Positions 1 to 7,718 of a DNA stretch of 22,724 bases are shown in pieces (the first letter of the stretch is position 1; each line of letters starts with the position of its first letter). Both the position numbers and the translations under genes were made by a program. The stretch spans positions 1 to 22,724 of the forward strand of contig JAJFUG010000104.1 in assembly GCA_021372515.1 (NCBI GenBank), in the 5' to 3' direction. This DNA comes from a bacterium (GTDB taxonomy: Bacteria; Gemmatimonadota; Glassbacteria; GWA2-58-10). The notes below the pieces were generated by a model, which ran no database searches, had not been told where the DNA came from, and saw only the letters and a list, made by a program, of their open reading frames with translations.

Positions 1-614
1 GCCCGCGGGGCGGTGGAGTCGATTTCCTGGAGCTGGAAACGCAGCAGCTCCTGCTCGCTGTTGAACGCGGCCAGGGCCTTTTCGAGGCTTTCCAGACGGC
101 GCTCGGCCTGACGGCTGCGGGCCAGAAGGGCCGCGAACGTGGAGCGACGGTCTCCCAGAGCACCGAAAGCGTCCAGCAGCTCGAGCTGCTGCGCGGGACG
201 AACCAGAAGACGGTTGTCCGCCTGGCCGTGTATCTGCACCAGTTCCTCGCCCAGGGAGCGCAGAAGCTGGAGGTTCGCCATCGCCCCGTTCACATACGAG
301 CGGCTGCGGCCGGAGGAGGTTATCTCGCGCCGAAGCACCAGCTCCTCGCCGGGGTCCTCCCCGCCGAACACGGCCTCGGCCAAACGGCTGCGGGCATCGC
401 GGTCCAGGCTGAAAAGGGCCTCGGCCACGGCGCGCTCGGCCCCGGAACGCACCAGCTCCGCGGCGGCCTCGCCGCCCAGCAGAAGGCCCAGCGCGCCCAG
501 CAGGATCGATTTGCCCGCACCGGTCTCACCGGAGATGACATTCAACCCCGGGCCGAACTCGAGGTCCAGCCGGTCGAACAGCACATAATCGGTCAGTCGG
601 AGAGCCTGGAACAT
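1..614 (-). CDS. recN: DNA repair protein RecN, N-terminal part (cut by window edge)
   Basis: This is the N-terminal part of RecN, an SMC-like ATPase that acts early in recombinational repair of DNA double-strand breaks. The frame is open from the ATG at 614 to the window edge (204 codons), so the gene continues outside. The first residues read MFQALRLTDYVLFDRLDLEF, followed by the Walker A motif GETGAGKS at about residues 29-36, which is the usual RecN layout. Residues further in are rich in Glu, Arg and Leu, as expected where the coiled coil begins. The start lies 6 bp after the nadK stop, so the two are very likely co-transcribed and translationally coupled. The coiled-coil arms and C-terminal ATPase half cannot be judged here. 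Confidence is high because the Walker A motif and its surroundings are diagnostic. Confidence 0.93.
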   Translation of the reverse strand, partial: MFQALRLTDYVLFDRLDLEFGPGLNVISGETGAGKSILLGALGLLLGGEAAAELVRSGAERAVAEALFSLDRDARSRLAEAVFGGEDPGEELVLRREITSSGRSRSYVNGAMANLQLLRSLGEELVQIHGQADNRLLVRPAQQLELLDAFGALGDRRSTFAALLARSRQAERRLESLEKALAAFNSEQELLRFQLQEIDSTAPR

Positions 615-620
615 AGACAG

Positions 621-1490
621 TCAGGTCCTTTCCCGCTCGCCCCATTTCAGCTTGCCGCGCAGACGGGAGAAGAAAGTGCCCTCGAAGGGCTTGACCATCC
701 GGGTGACATGGGCGGCCCGGCTGACATGGATCTCGTCCTCCTCGATGATCCGGCTGCTCATCTGCCCGTCCACGGTCAGCAGCACCTCCTGGTGCGCGGA
801 CATCTCGGTCAGGGTGAGCGGGATATCTGAGGGGACGACCAGGGGCCGCACCGCCAGAGAGTGCGGACAGATCGGGGTGATGGCCACGGCGTCCATGGTG
901 GGGAACAGGATCGGCCCGCCGGCCGAAAGAGAATAGGCCGTGGAGCCGGTGGGCGTGGAGACTATCACGCCGTCGGCCGGGAAAAAGCCCACCTGGTCGC
1001 CGCCGGCCTGGATGTTGAGCACTATCGGCCGGGTCCGTCCACCCTTGTGCAGGACAAAATCGTTCAGCGCGTGATAGCACTGCTCGCTGCCGTCCGCATG
1101 CGCCACCCGGGCCTTTAGCACCATGCGCTCCTCGACCTCGAAATCCAGGGCCAGGATACGGTCCAGGCAGGCGGCCAGCTCGTTGAAAGCACAGGTGGTG
1201 AGGAAACCGAAATTGCCGAGGTTCACGGCGAAGATGGGCACCTGGCTGACCCCCACGCAGCGGGCCGCGCCCAGCACGGTGCCGTCGCCGCCCAGGGCCA
1301 GCATCAGGTCGGTCCCCTCCGGGATGCCATCGCCCTGGATAAGCTCCACCCGGGAATGGTCCTGCACGAACGCCAGCAGGTCGGCATGCACCCAGGGCCT
1401 GACCCCGCGCTGGGCGAGCAGGTCCAGGCAGAGGGCCAGCAGTGTTGCTATGTCCGGATTGTGGAGGTTAGCTTTTAACGCTATGTTCAT
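621..1490 (-). CDS. nadK: NAD kinase
   Basis: NAD kinase phosphorylates NAD to NADP in the cytoplasm. The protein is 289 aa, a normal length. It shows the phosphate-donor motif GGDG at residues 67-70, an NLGNFGFL segment at 90-97, NDFVLHKG at 143-150 (the NE/D motif that contacts NAD), and the glycine-rich PTGSTAYSLSAGGPI at 180-194. I chose the ATG at 1490 because MNIALKANLHNP matches the usual NadK first beta strand. The frame stays open upstream to 1730, but only as antisense or out-of-frame sequence within dxs. The chosen start overlaps the 3' end of dxs by 23 bp, which implies translational coupling. The stop is 6 bp before recN. The nadK-recN pairing is common in bacteria. Confidence 0.95.
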   Translation of the reverse strand: MNIALKANLHNPDIATLLALCLDLLAQRGVRPWVHADLLAFVQDHSRVELIQGDGIPEGTDLMLALGGDGTVLGAARCVGVSQVPIFAVNLGNFGFLTTCAFNELAACLDRILALDFEVEERMVLKARVAHADGSEQCYHALNDFVLHKGGRTRPIVLNIQAGGDQVGFFPADGVIVSTPTGSTAYSLSAGGPILFPTMDAVAITPICPHSLAVRPLVVPSDIPLTLTEMSAHQEVLLTVDGQMSSRIIEEDEIHVSRAAHVTRMVKPFEGTFFSRLRGKLKWGERERT

Positions 1491-3387
1491 CGATCCGCGC
1501 ACCCAGGGCCTGTTTGACGAAAGCCTGAATTCCGGCCGGGCAAAGTCCCAGCCGTTCGAGCAGCACATTGCGCTTGCCCACTTTGAGGAACTCGTCCGGA
1601 ACGCCCATGTGCAGGACCCGTCCCGACGGCTCGTTGCGGCCGGCTGCGTAGAGCGCCACCTGCGAGCCGAACCCGCCGCGCAGCACGTTCTCCTCCAGGG
1701 TGACCACGGTCTCGTAGCTGGAGAGCACATGCTCCAGCATGGGTGTGTCGAGGGGTTTGACGAAGCGGCAGTTGAACACGCCCGCGCTGATCCCGTCGCG
1801 CGCGAGCAGCTTGCGGGCCCAGAGCGCCGGGTGGACCATAGTCCCCACTGCCAGCAGGGCCACGTCCCGCCCCTGCTCCAGCATCTCCCACGAGCCGATC
1901 TCCAGCTCGCGGAAGCGTTGGGAGCGGATCACCCCCACTCCGCCGCCGCGCGGGTAGCGGATGCAGAACGGGGCCTTGTCCTGGCGGAACGCGGTGTAGA
2001 GAAGGTCACGCAGTTCCACCTCGTCCTTGGGCGCGGTGACTATCATGTTGGGCACCAGGCTCATGAACGACAGGTCGAACACGCCGTTGTGCGTGGGCCC
2101 GTCATCCCCCACTATGCCCGCCCGGTCCAGGGCAAACACCACGGGCAAGTCCTGCAGGGCCACGTCCATGATCACATGGTCGAAAGCCCGCTGGATGAAC
2201 GTGCTGTAGATCGCCACCAGGGGCCGCGCCCCCACCATGGCCAGCCCGGCCGAGAAAGTGACCGCGTGGCCCTCGGCGATCCCGACGTCGAAAAAGCGCC
2301 CGGGCAGCTCGCGCTGGAAACGGCTCAGCCCGGTGCCGTCCGGCATGGCCGCGGTCACGGCCAGGATGCGCGGATTGGCCGCGGCCAGCTCGACCGCCGC
2401 CTCGCCGAACAGCTCGGAATAGCTGGGCGCCTTGGGGGCCACGGTTCCGCCGGTGGCGGTGTCGAACGCCCCGGTGCCGTGGAAACGGGTGGGGTTCTCC
2501 TCGGCGTGCTCGTAGCCCTTGCCTTTCTTGGTCAGCACGTGCAGCAACACCGGGCCGTGAATCTCGCGGACAGTCTTGAGGGTGCGCAGAAGCTCGTCCA
2601 GATTGTGGCCATCGATGGGGCCGATATAGCGGAAACCCATCTCCTCGAACCACATGCCCGGCACGAACAGGTTCTTGAGCGATTCCTCCAACTTGTGGGC
2701 GAAAGCGCGGACCTGGTCGCGGCCCAGGGGGATTCGCTCGGTGAGGTCCCAGATCTCCTTTTTCAGCTTGTTGTAACGCGGGTCCAGTATCAGGCCGTTC
2801 ATGTAGCGGGTCAGGGCGCCCACGTTGGGCGAGATGGACATCTGGTTGTCGTTGAGGACCACCAGCAGGTCGTGCCCCCCGGCCCCGGCGTTGTTCAGGC
2901 CCTCGTCGGCCAGCCCGCCGGACAGGGCGCCGACGCCGATCACCGCCACCACCTTGAAGTCCTGCCCGGCCAGGTCACGGGCGCTGGCGTAGCCCAGGGC
3001 GGCCGAGATCGAGGTGGAGGCGTGGCCCGTGGCAAATGCGTCGCAGGGGCTTTCCTTGGGGTTGGGGAACCCGCTCACGCCGCCCTCCTGGCGCAGCTTC
3101 TTGAACCCCGCCCGCCGTCCGGTGAGCAGCTTGTGGATGTAGCACTGGTGGCCGACATCGAAGATGATCTTGTCGCGCGGGCACTCGAACACCGAGTGCA
3201 GGGCCACGGTCAGTTCCACGGCCCCGAGGTTGGGAGCCAGATGGCCGCCGGAGTCGCTGACCACGGAAATTATGTAGTCCCGCAGGCATTCGCAGAGAGT
3301 TTCGAGCTCGGCGAGGCTGAGGTCCCGGATGTCGCGTGGGCTCTTGATGCGGCCCAGAACTTCCTCGGTCCTGGATTGCAAGGACAC
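1468..3387 (-). CDS. dxs: 1-deoxy-D-xylulose-5-phosphate synthase with an altered GDG motif
   Basis: Dxs condenses pyruvate and glyceraldehyde 3-phosphate using thiamine diphosphate, the first step of the MEP isoprenoid pathway. The 639-aa length is normal. Visible family features are the SGGHLAPNLG histidine region (His49), DVGHQCYIHKLLTGRR (about 77-92), LNDNQMSIS (about 178-186), the catalytic Glu372 in GIAEGHAVT, and the transketolase pyrimidine-binding and C-terminal domains. One oddity is clear: the normally invariant GDG of the Mg/thiamine-diphosphate motif reads GVG, with Val152 encoded by GTC at 2932-2934. The partner Asn165 is present. The start is GTG at 3387; an in-frame TTG at 3381 has better spacing from a GGGGG run and is possible. 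An ATG at 3389 is in another frame. The gene follows ispA by about 100 bp and overlaps nadK. Confidence 0.93.
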   Translation of the reverse strand: MSLQSRTEEVLGRIKSPRDIRDLSLAELETLCECLRDYIISVVSDSGGHLAPNLGAVELTVALHSVFECPRDKIIFDVGHQCYIHKLLTGRRAGFKKLRQEGGVSGFPNPKESPCDAFATGHASTSISAALGYASARDLAGQDFKVVAVIGVGALSGGLADEGLNNAGAGGHDLLVVLNDNQMSISPNVGALTRYMNGLILDPRYNKLKKEIWDLTERIPLGRDQVRAFAHKLEESLKNLFVPGMWFEEMGFRYIGPIDGHNLDELLRTLKTVREIHGPVLLHVLTKKGKGYEHAEENPTRFHGTGAFDTATGGTVAPKAPSYSELFGEAAVELAAANPRILAVTAAMPDGTGLSRFQRELPGRFFDVGIAEGHAVTFSAGLAMVGARPLVAIYSTFIQRAFDHVIMDVALQDLPVVFALDRAGIVGDDGPTHNGVFDLSFMSLVPNMIVTAPKDEVELRDLLYTAFRQDKAPFCIRYPRGGGVGVIRSQRFRELEIGSWEMLEQGRDVALLAVGTMVHPALWARKLLARDGISAGVFNCRFVKPLDTPMLEHVLSSYETVVTLEENVLRGGFGSQVALYAAGRNEPSGRVLHMGVPDEFLKVGKRNVLLERLGLCPAGIQAFVKQALGARIDEHSVKS

Positions 3388-3406
3388 ATCCCCCGTTGTA
3401 TGTGAA

Positions 3407-3426
3407 AATCCGCACGGAGGCGGATT
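3407..3426 (-). promoter_or_regulatory. Stem-loop in the dxs leader
   Basis: A perfect 7-bp inverted repeat (AATCCGC at 3407-3413 and GCGGATT at 3420-3426, 6-nt loop) lies about 20 nt upstream of the dxs start and is followed on the minus strand by a run of four T. It could be a weak terminator or attenuator between ispA and dxs, or an mRNA-stabilising or translation-control hairpin. The rest of the ispA-dxs gap shows no clear promoter. Confidence 0.45.
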
Positions 3427-3495
3427 GAAATACCGACGGAATTATGTCTTAATTTAATCTCTGCCGGGCAGGGCGCAAATGTTTCTTGTTATTTT

Positions 3496-4404
3496 TCAGG
3501 CCTTGCGGCTGAGAATGAAACGGGCCAGGGCCTGAAGCGTCCCCTCGCGGTCGAGCCCGGCCGGGCCGAGCACCGCGCAGGCGCTCTCGACCGCCTCGGC
3601 GGCCATGCGGCGGCTGGTCTCCAGGCCATAGAGGGCCGGGAAAGTGGCCTTGCCGCGGGCCTGATCCGCGCCCACGGTCTTGCCCAGGGCGGTGAAATCC
3701 CCCTCGATGTCCAGCAGGTCATCCACGATCTGGAACGCCAGTCCGATCCCCTCGCCGTAGGCGGCCAGGGCGTCCAGGGACTGTTCCCGAGCGCCGGCCA
3801 GATGTCCGCCCAGGGTGCAACTGGCGCGGATCAGGGCACCGGTCTTGTGGGTGTGGATGTAGTCCAGGGTGGCGCGGTCCACCGCGTGGCGCTCGCTCTC
3901 CAGGTCCACCACCTGCCCGCCGATCACGCCTCCGCCGCCCACGGCCTCGGCCACGGCGGCCACGGCCCGCGCCGTGTCCTGCGCGGAAAGCCCCAGCCCG
4001 GCCGCCTCGCGGCTCAGCACCCCGAAGGCCAGGAGCAGCAGCCCCGAGCCGGCCAGGGTCGCGCTGCGCTCGCCGAACCGGCGGTGGCAGGTGGGCAGCC
4101 CGCGCCGGAAATCGTCGTTGTCCATCACCGGCAGGTCATCGTGGATCAGGGTGTAGGTATGGATCAGTTCCAGGGCGCAAACTGCGCGGTAGTGGGAATC
4201 GCTGTCCCCATCGCCGCCGCAGGCGCGGAACGCGCTCAGCGCCAGCACCGGGCGAAGGCGCTTGCCTCCGGCGGCCAGGCTGTAGGCCATGGCCTCGTGG
4301 AGGGGGTCTGTCTCGGCGGGGACAAGCTCTTTCAGCACCCGGTCGATCCGGGTCTTCTCGCTTTTCAGATAAGCCTGGAGGTCCAATTTCTTCCCTTCCC
4401 TCAT
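3496..4404 (-). CDS. ispA: Polyprenyl synthetase (farnesyl/geranylgeranyl diphosphate synthase)
   Basis: This short-chain trans-prenyltransferase builds farnesyl (or geranylgeranyl) diphosphate from IPP and allylic diphosphates. It has 302 aa, typical for IspA. Visible motifs are GKRLRP at 47-52 (IPP binding), the first aspartate-rich motif DDLPVMD at 89-95 followed by RRG, GGQ at 162-164, the second aspartate-rich motif DDLLD at 228-232, and GKATFP at 251-256. The usual GDAL after the first motif reads GSGL here (Ser120), a modest departure in a normally conserved spot. The ATG overlaps the xseB stop as ATGA (4401-4404), so coupling is near certain. Its position between xseB and dxs matches a widespread bacterial order and supports supply of isoprenoid precursors. 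Exact chain length cannot be settled from sequence. Confidence 0.93.
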   Translation of the reverse strand: MREGKKLDLQAYLKSEKTRIDRVLKELVPAETDPLHEAMAYSLAAGGKRLRPVLALSAFRACGGDGDSDSHYRAVCALELIHTYTLIHDDLPVMDNDDFRRGLPTCHRRFGERSATLAGSGLLLLAFGVLSREAAGLGLSAQDTARAVAAVAEAVGGGGVIGGQVVDLESERHAVDRATLDYIHTHKTGALIRASCTLGGHLAGAREQSLDALAAYGEGIGLAFQIVDDLLDIEGDFTALGKTVGADQARGKATFPALYGLETSRRMAAEAVESACAVLGPAGLDREGTLQALARFILSRKA

Positions 4405-4634
4405 TCCAGGTCGTGCAGCTCGAAACGACCCTCGAGAGTCTCGACCAGCTTCTGCACCTTCTCCTCCGAGGCCAGCAGGCGCTTACGCGCCTCGATGGCG
4501 TCGGCCACGCCCGCGTTGAACAGGCGGATTGCCTCTTCCAGGGGAAGCTGCTCGTCCTCCAGACGGCTGACTGTCTCCTCGAGGCTGCTGCAGAGCTGTT
4601 CGAAGCTTTTCTCTTTCTCTTCCTTCTTCGGCAT
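4401..4634 (-). CDS. xseB: Exodeoxyribonuclease VII small subunit
   Basis: XseB is the small helical subunit of exonuclease VII, which degrades single-stranded DNA together with XseA. The 77-aa protein has the typical core SFEQLCSSLEETVSRLEDEQ, then LPLEEAIRLFNAGV, followed by a charged helical tail. This matches the family consensus in length and pattern. The ATG at 4634 is preceded by CAGGAG about 10 nt upstream. It lies 41 bp after xseA and overlaps ispA by 4 bp. Confidence 0.94.
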   Translation of the reverse strand: MPKKEEKEKSFEQLCSSLEETVSRLEDEQLPLEEAIRLFNAGVADAIEARKRLLASEEKVQKLVETLEGRFELHDLE

Positions 4635-4675
4635 GGCTTACGGCTCCTGAAAACGGTCCGACTGCATCCGGGCGC

Positions 4676-5905
4676 TCACCCGGCTTTGCTTGCCAGAGTA
4701 TCCTCACCGGCGGGGTTCACGCCCTCGACCCGGCAATCCAGGCTGCCGCGCGCCAGCAGCACGGAGAGCCGCTGCCCCACCTCGACTGTGGCGGCATCCC
4801 GCACGATTCTGCCCTCCGGCGTGCGCGCCATGGCGTAACCGCGCCCAAGCACGGCCGCCGGGTTGAGCGCGCTCAGGCGCTCCTGAAAGCCGCTCCAGCG
4901 CACGCGGGCCAGGTCCAGGCTGTGACGGGCGGCGCGCTGAAGGCGCAGGGCCAGGGCGGCGTGGCGGTCGCGGCAGGCGCGCAGGGCCGCGCGCAGGCGC
5001 TGCGGGGCCAGGGCGCGCTCCAGCTCGTCCAGGCGCTGATGCGCGTCGGACAGAGGCCCGGAGCCCGCCCGCACCAGACGGCGGCCCAGGGCCACCAGGC
5101 CAGCCTCCAGCTCCGCTGCCACCGGCACGGCATATTCCGCAGCGGCCGAGGGCGTGGGCGCGCGAAGGTCGGCCACGAAATCGGCGATGGTGAAATCGGT
5201 CTGGTGCCCCACGGCGCTTATCACCGGCACGGGGCTATCGAATATCGCCCGGGCCACGGCCTCCTCGTTGAACGCCCAGAGGTCCTCGGCCGAGCCGCCT
5301 CCGCGCCCCACGATCAGCACATCCGCGCCGCCCCAGCGCCCGAACGCGCGCACAGCCGCGGCGATCTCGGCGGCAGCGCCCTCTCCCTGCACGCGGGCCG
5401 GGGCCAGCACGATCCGCACCGAGGGGCAGCGCCGCTCAAGCACGGATATTATGTCGCGCACCGCGGCACCGGTGGGCGAGGTGACTATTCCCACACAGGC
5501 CGGGAACTGCGGCAGGGGGCGCTTCCGGGCCTCGTCGAACAGGCCCTCGGCCGCCAGGCGCGCCTTGAGCCGCTCGAAGGCGAGCTGAAGTGCCCCCACA
5601 CCGGCAGGCCGCAGCTCGCTGACCATGAGCTGGTACTGGCCGCTGGGCTCGTACACCGAGAGCAGCCCGCGCGCCATCATTTTCATCCCGTTCTCGGGCC
5701 GGAAGGTAAGGGCCTGGTTGTACTGGCGGAAAAACACCGCCCGGAGCGCGGCGGAGGAGTCCTTGAGCGAGAAATACATGTGCCCGGAGCCGTGGTGCAC
5801 GAAATTGCTTATTTCACCCTCGACCCAGAGCGGCGGGAAAGAGCCCTCGATCAGCTCCTTGACCTCGCGGGTCAACTCGCTCACGCTGTAAACATGCAGG
5901 TCCAA
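4676..5905 (-). CDS. xseA: Exodeoxyribonuclease VII large subunit
   Basis: XseA is the catalytic large subunit of exonuclease VII, acting on single-stranded DNA in repair and recombination. The 409-aa protein begins with the OB-fold nucleic-acid-binding domain (YSVSELTREVKELIE, then WVEGEISNF and GHMYFSLKD, about residues 6-50). It continues with the nuclease core, including the stretch around GIVTSPTGAAVRDI and the glycine-rich VGRGGGSAEDLWAFN with SAVGHQTDFT. The C-terminal third is helical and Arg/Ala rich, as expected for the long coiled coil that holds XseB subunits. The start is TTG at 5905, since no in-frame ATG precedes the OB fold. It lies 6 bp after folD, so translational coupling is likely. 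xseB follows 41 bp later. Confidence 0.94.
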   Translation of the reverse strand: MDLHVYSVSELTREVKELIEGSFPPLWVEGEISNFVHHGSGHMYFSLKDSSAALRAVFFRQYNQALTFRPENGMKMMARGLLSVYEPSGQYQLMVSELRPAGVGALQLAFERLKARLAAEGLFDEARKRPLPQFPACVGIVTSPTGAAVRDIISVLERRCPSVRIVLAPARVQGEGAAAEIAAAVRAFGRWGGADVLIVGRGGGSAEDLWAFNEEAVARAIFDSPVPVISAVGHQTDFTIADFVADLRAPTPSAAAEYAVPVAAELEAGLVALGRRLVRAGSGPLSDAHQRLDELERALAPQRLRAALRACRDRHAALALRLQRAARHSLDLARVRWSGFQERLSALNPAAVLGRGYAMARTPEGRIVRDAATVEVGQRLSVLLARGSLDCRVEGVNPAGEDTLASKAG

Positions 5906-5911
5906 GCCGGT

Positions 5912-6802
5912 TTACGCTTTCCGGCCCAGGGCCAGCTCGGCCGAACGGACCGTGTTGGCCATGAGCATGATGATTGTCATCGGGCCGACCCCGCCGGGCA
6001 CCGGGGTGATCAACGCGGCCACCTCGGCCGCGCTTTCGAAATGCACATCCCCCACCCAGCGGTAGCCTTTGGGGTTGGAGGAGTCGTCGATGCGGTTGGA
6101 GCCGACATCGATCACCACCGCGCCGGGCTTGATCCAGTCGCCGCGGATCAGCTCGGGCTGGCCGATGGCCGCGATCAGCACATCCGCCGTGCGGACCATG
6201 CCGGGCAGGTCGGCGGTGCGGCTGTGGGCCACGGTCACAGTGGCGTCCGCGCCCTCGGCTTTCTGCAGCAGGATATTGGCCACGGGTTTGCCCACGATGT
6301 TGCTGCGGCCGACCACCACCACGTGCTTGCCCCGCAGCTCCACCCCGCTGCGGACCAACAGTTGCTGGATACCGGCCGGGGTGCAGGGCTTGAATCCCTC
6401 CAGTCCGATCACCAGGCGTCCGAGGCTCACCGGGTGGAACCCATCCACATCCTTGTCCGGGTCGATCGCCATGATGATCTCATCCTCGTCGATATGCTTC
6501 GGCAGGGGCAGCTGGACCAGGATGCCGTGGATACGCGGGTCGGCGTTGAGCCGGGCCACCAGGTCGAGCAGAGCCTCGCGCGTGGTGTCGGCCCCCAGGC
6601 GGTGCGAGGCGGAGTGCAAGCCCAGCTCGATGCACTTTTTCTCTTTCATCCCCACGTAGGACTGGCTGGCCGGATTGTCACCCACCAGGACCACGGCCAG
6701 GCCGGGGCGGACCCCTTTTTCCTTGAGGGCCCAGATACGGCGCTCCAGCTCGGTGCGTATCTGAGCGGCGATCACTTTGCCGTCGATTAAAGATGCGGAC
6801 AT
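5912..6802 (-). CDS. folD: Methylenetetrahydrofolate dehydrogenase/cyclohydrolase FolD
   Basis: FolD is a bifunctional cytoplasmic enzyme that interconverts 5,10-methylene-, 5,10-methenyl- and 10-formyl-tetrahydrofolate and supplies one-carbon units and NADPH. The 296-aa protein has the catalytic Lys in YVGMKEKK (Lys53), the ILVQLPLP active-site loop, DKDVDGFHP, the Rossmann segment [15 protein letters not shown], and the [11 protein letters not shown] signature near the C terminus. The ATG at 6802 has a strong ribosome-binding site, AGGAGGAG, about 6 nt upstream, in contrast to the weak sites of several neighbours. A GC-rich hairpin lies between ymdB and this gene. folD runs directly into xseA, an arrangement seen in many bacteria. 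Confidence 0.96.
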   Translation of the reverse strand: MSASLIDGKVIAAQIRTELERRIWALKEKGVRPGLAVVLVGDNPASQSYVGMKEKKCIELGLHSASHRLGADTTREALLDLVARLNADPRIHGILVQLPLPKHIDEDEIIMAIDPDKDVDGFHPVSLGRLVIGLEGFKPCTPAGIQQLLVRSGVELRGKHVVVVGRSNIVGKPVANILLQKAEGADATVTVAHSRTADLPGMVRTADVLIAAIGQPELIRGDWIKPGAVVIDVGSNRIDDSSNPKGYRWVGDVHFESAAEVAALITPVPGGVGPMTIIMLMANTVRSAELALGRKA

Positions 6803-6848
6803 GAAACGCTCCTCCTGTACAGGGCTGGATTACGGCGGCGCTCAGGCT

Positions 6849-6886
6849 CCGCCGGCCGGCGCGGGGAGCACCCGGCCGGCCGGCGG
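6849..6886 (-). repeat. GC-rich stem-loop between ymdB and folD
   Basis: A perfect 12-bp inverted repeat (arms 6849-6860 and 6875-6886, 14-nt loop) made almost only of CCGG units sits just after the ymdB stop. No T run follows on the minus strand, so it is not a standard intrinsic terminator. It may stabilise or process the mRNA, or mark a Rho-dependent boundary. folD's strong ribosome-binding site lies just beyond it. Confidence 0.5.
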
Positions 6887-6898
6887 ATAATGGCATAC

Positions 6899-7696
6899 CT
6901 ACATGGCGAGCACTGCGGCCTGCGGAACCTGTAAACGCTCGATCTTCCTGGCCCGGCCGGTCTGCGGGTCCAGGGTCAGCAGCACGCCCATCAGGACCAG
7001 GTTGGTGTCGGCGGGCTGGAAACGGTTGGGGGTCTGGAGCAGGAAACGCTTGATCGCCAGCTCTTTCTTGATCCCGATCACCCCGTCGATCGAACCGCTC
7101 ATCCCGGCATCCGTGATATAGGCCGTGCCACCCGGCAGCACGCGCTCATCGGCGGTCTGGACATGGGTGTGGGTTCCGAGCACTGCGCTCACCCGCCCGT
7201 CCAGGTGCCAGCCCAGGGCCACTTTCTCGGCCGAGGCCTCGGCGTGGAAATCGATTATGACCAGGTTGGTCTCGTTCTTGATCCCGTCCAGCACGGTCGA
7301 GATGGTGCGGAACGGGCAGTCGATCTCTTTCATGAACACCCGGCCCTGGAGGTTGATCACCGCCACGGGCAGGTTGTTGCGGGCCTTGGTCACTACCAGG
7401 CCGCGGCCGGGATTGCCCGGCGGGTAGTTGATCGGCCGCAGGACGTTGGGCTGACGGTCGAGGTCGGCCAGCGAGTCCTTGCGGTCCCAGATATGGTTGC
7501 CGCTGGTGATGACATCCACGCCCAGGGCAAACAGCTCCTCGGCTATCTCCAGAGTCAGACCGAACCCACCGGCGGCGTTCTCACCGTTGGCAATGCAGAA
7601 ATCCACCTTGTGCTTCTTGATCAGGTTGGGCAGAATCGCACCCACCACCTTGCGTCCCGGACCGCCGACAATGTCGGCAATGAACAGTATCTGCAA
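6899..7696 (-). CDS. ymdB: YmdB-family metallophosphoesterase (TIGR00282 type)
   Basis: This is a calcineurin-like metallophosphoesterase of the YmdB family; characterised members hydrolyse 2',3'-cyclic nucleotides and influence RNA turnover. The 265-aa protein shows the metal ligands expected for the family: Asp8 in FIADIVGGPG, Glu39 and Asn40 in ANGENAAGG, Asn67 and His68 in TSGNHIWD, His151 in FHAEASAEK, and His176 and His178 in GTHTHVQTADE. All are intact, so activity is likely. The start is TTG at 7696, preceded by an AAGGGG stretch; no ATG fits the first beta strand better. Its position immediately after rny (22 bp gap) matches the rny-ymdB pairing of Firmicutes and other phyla and points to a shared role in RNA decay. 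Confidence 0.92.
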   Translation of the reverse strand: MQILFIADIVGGPGRKVVGAILPNLIKKHKVDFCIANGENAAGGFGLTLEIAEELFALGVDVITSGNHIWDRKDSLADLDRQPNVLRPINYPPGNPGRGLVVTKARNNLPVAVINLQGRVFMKEIDCPFRTISTVLDGIKNETNLVIIDFHAEASAEKVALGWHLDGRVSAVLGTHTHVQTADERVLPGGTAYITDAGMSGSIDGVIGIKKELAIKRFLLQTPNRFQPADTNLVLMGVLLTLDPQTGRARKIERLQVPQAAVLAM

Positions 7697-7718
7697 AAGG
7701 GCACCCCTTGTCTTTCCG

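Noticed and set aside
1491-1730. Extended N terminus of NadK
   Set aside because: The extra 80 codons lie inside dxs in another frame and do not resemble NadK.
1123-3405. Long plus-strand open frame (760 codons) antisense to dxs and nadK
   Set aside because: His/Gln/Gly/Val-rich composition typical of antisense frames in GC-rich genes; the minus strand encodes clear Dxs and NadK.
4922-6790. Long plus-strand frame antisense to xseA and folD
   Set aside because: No family features; both minus-strand genes are unambiguous.
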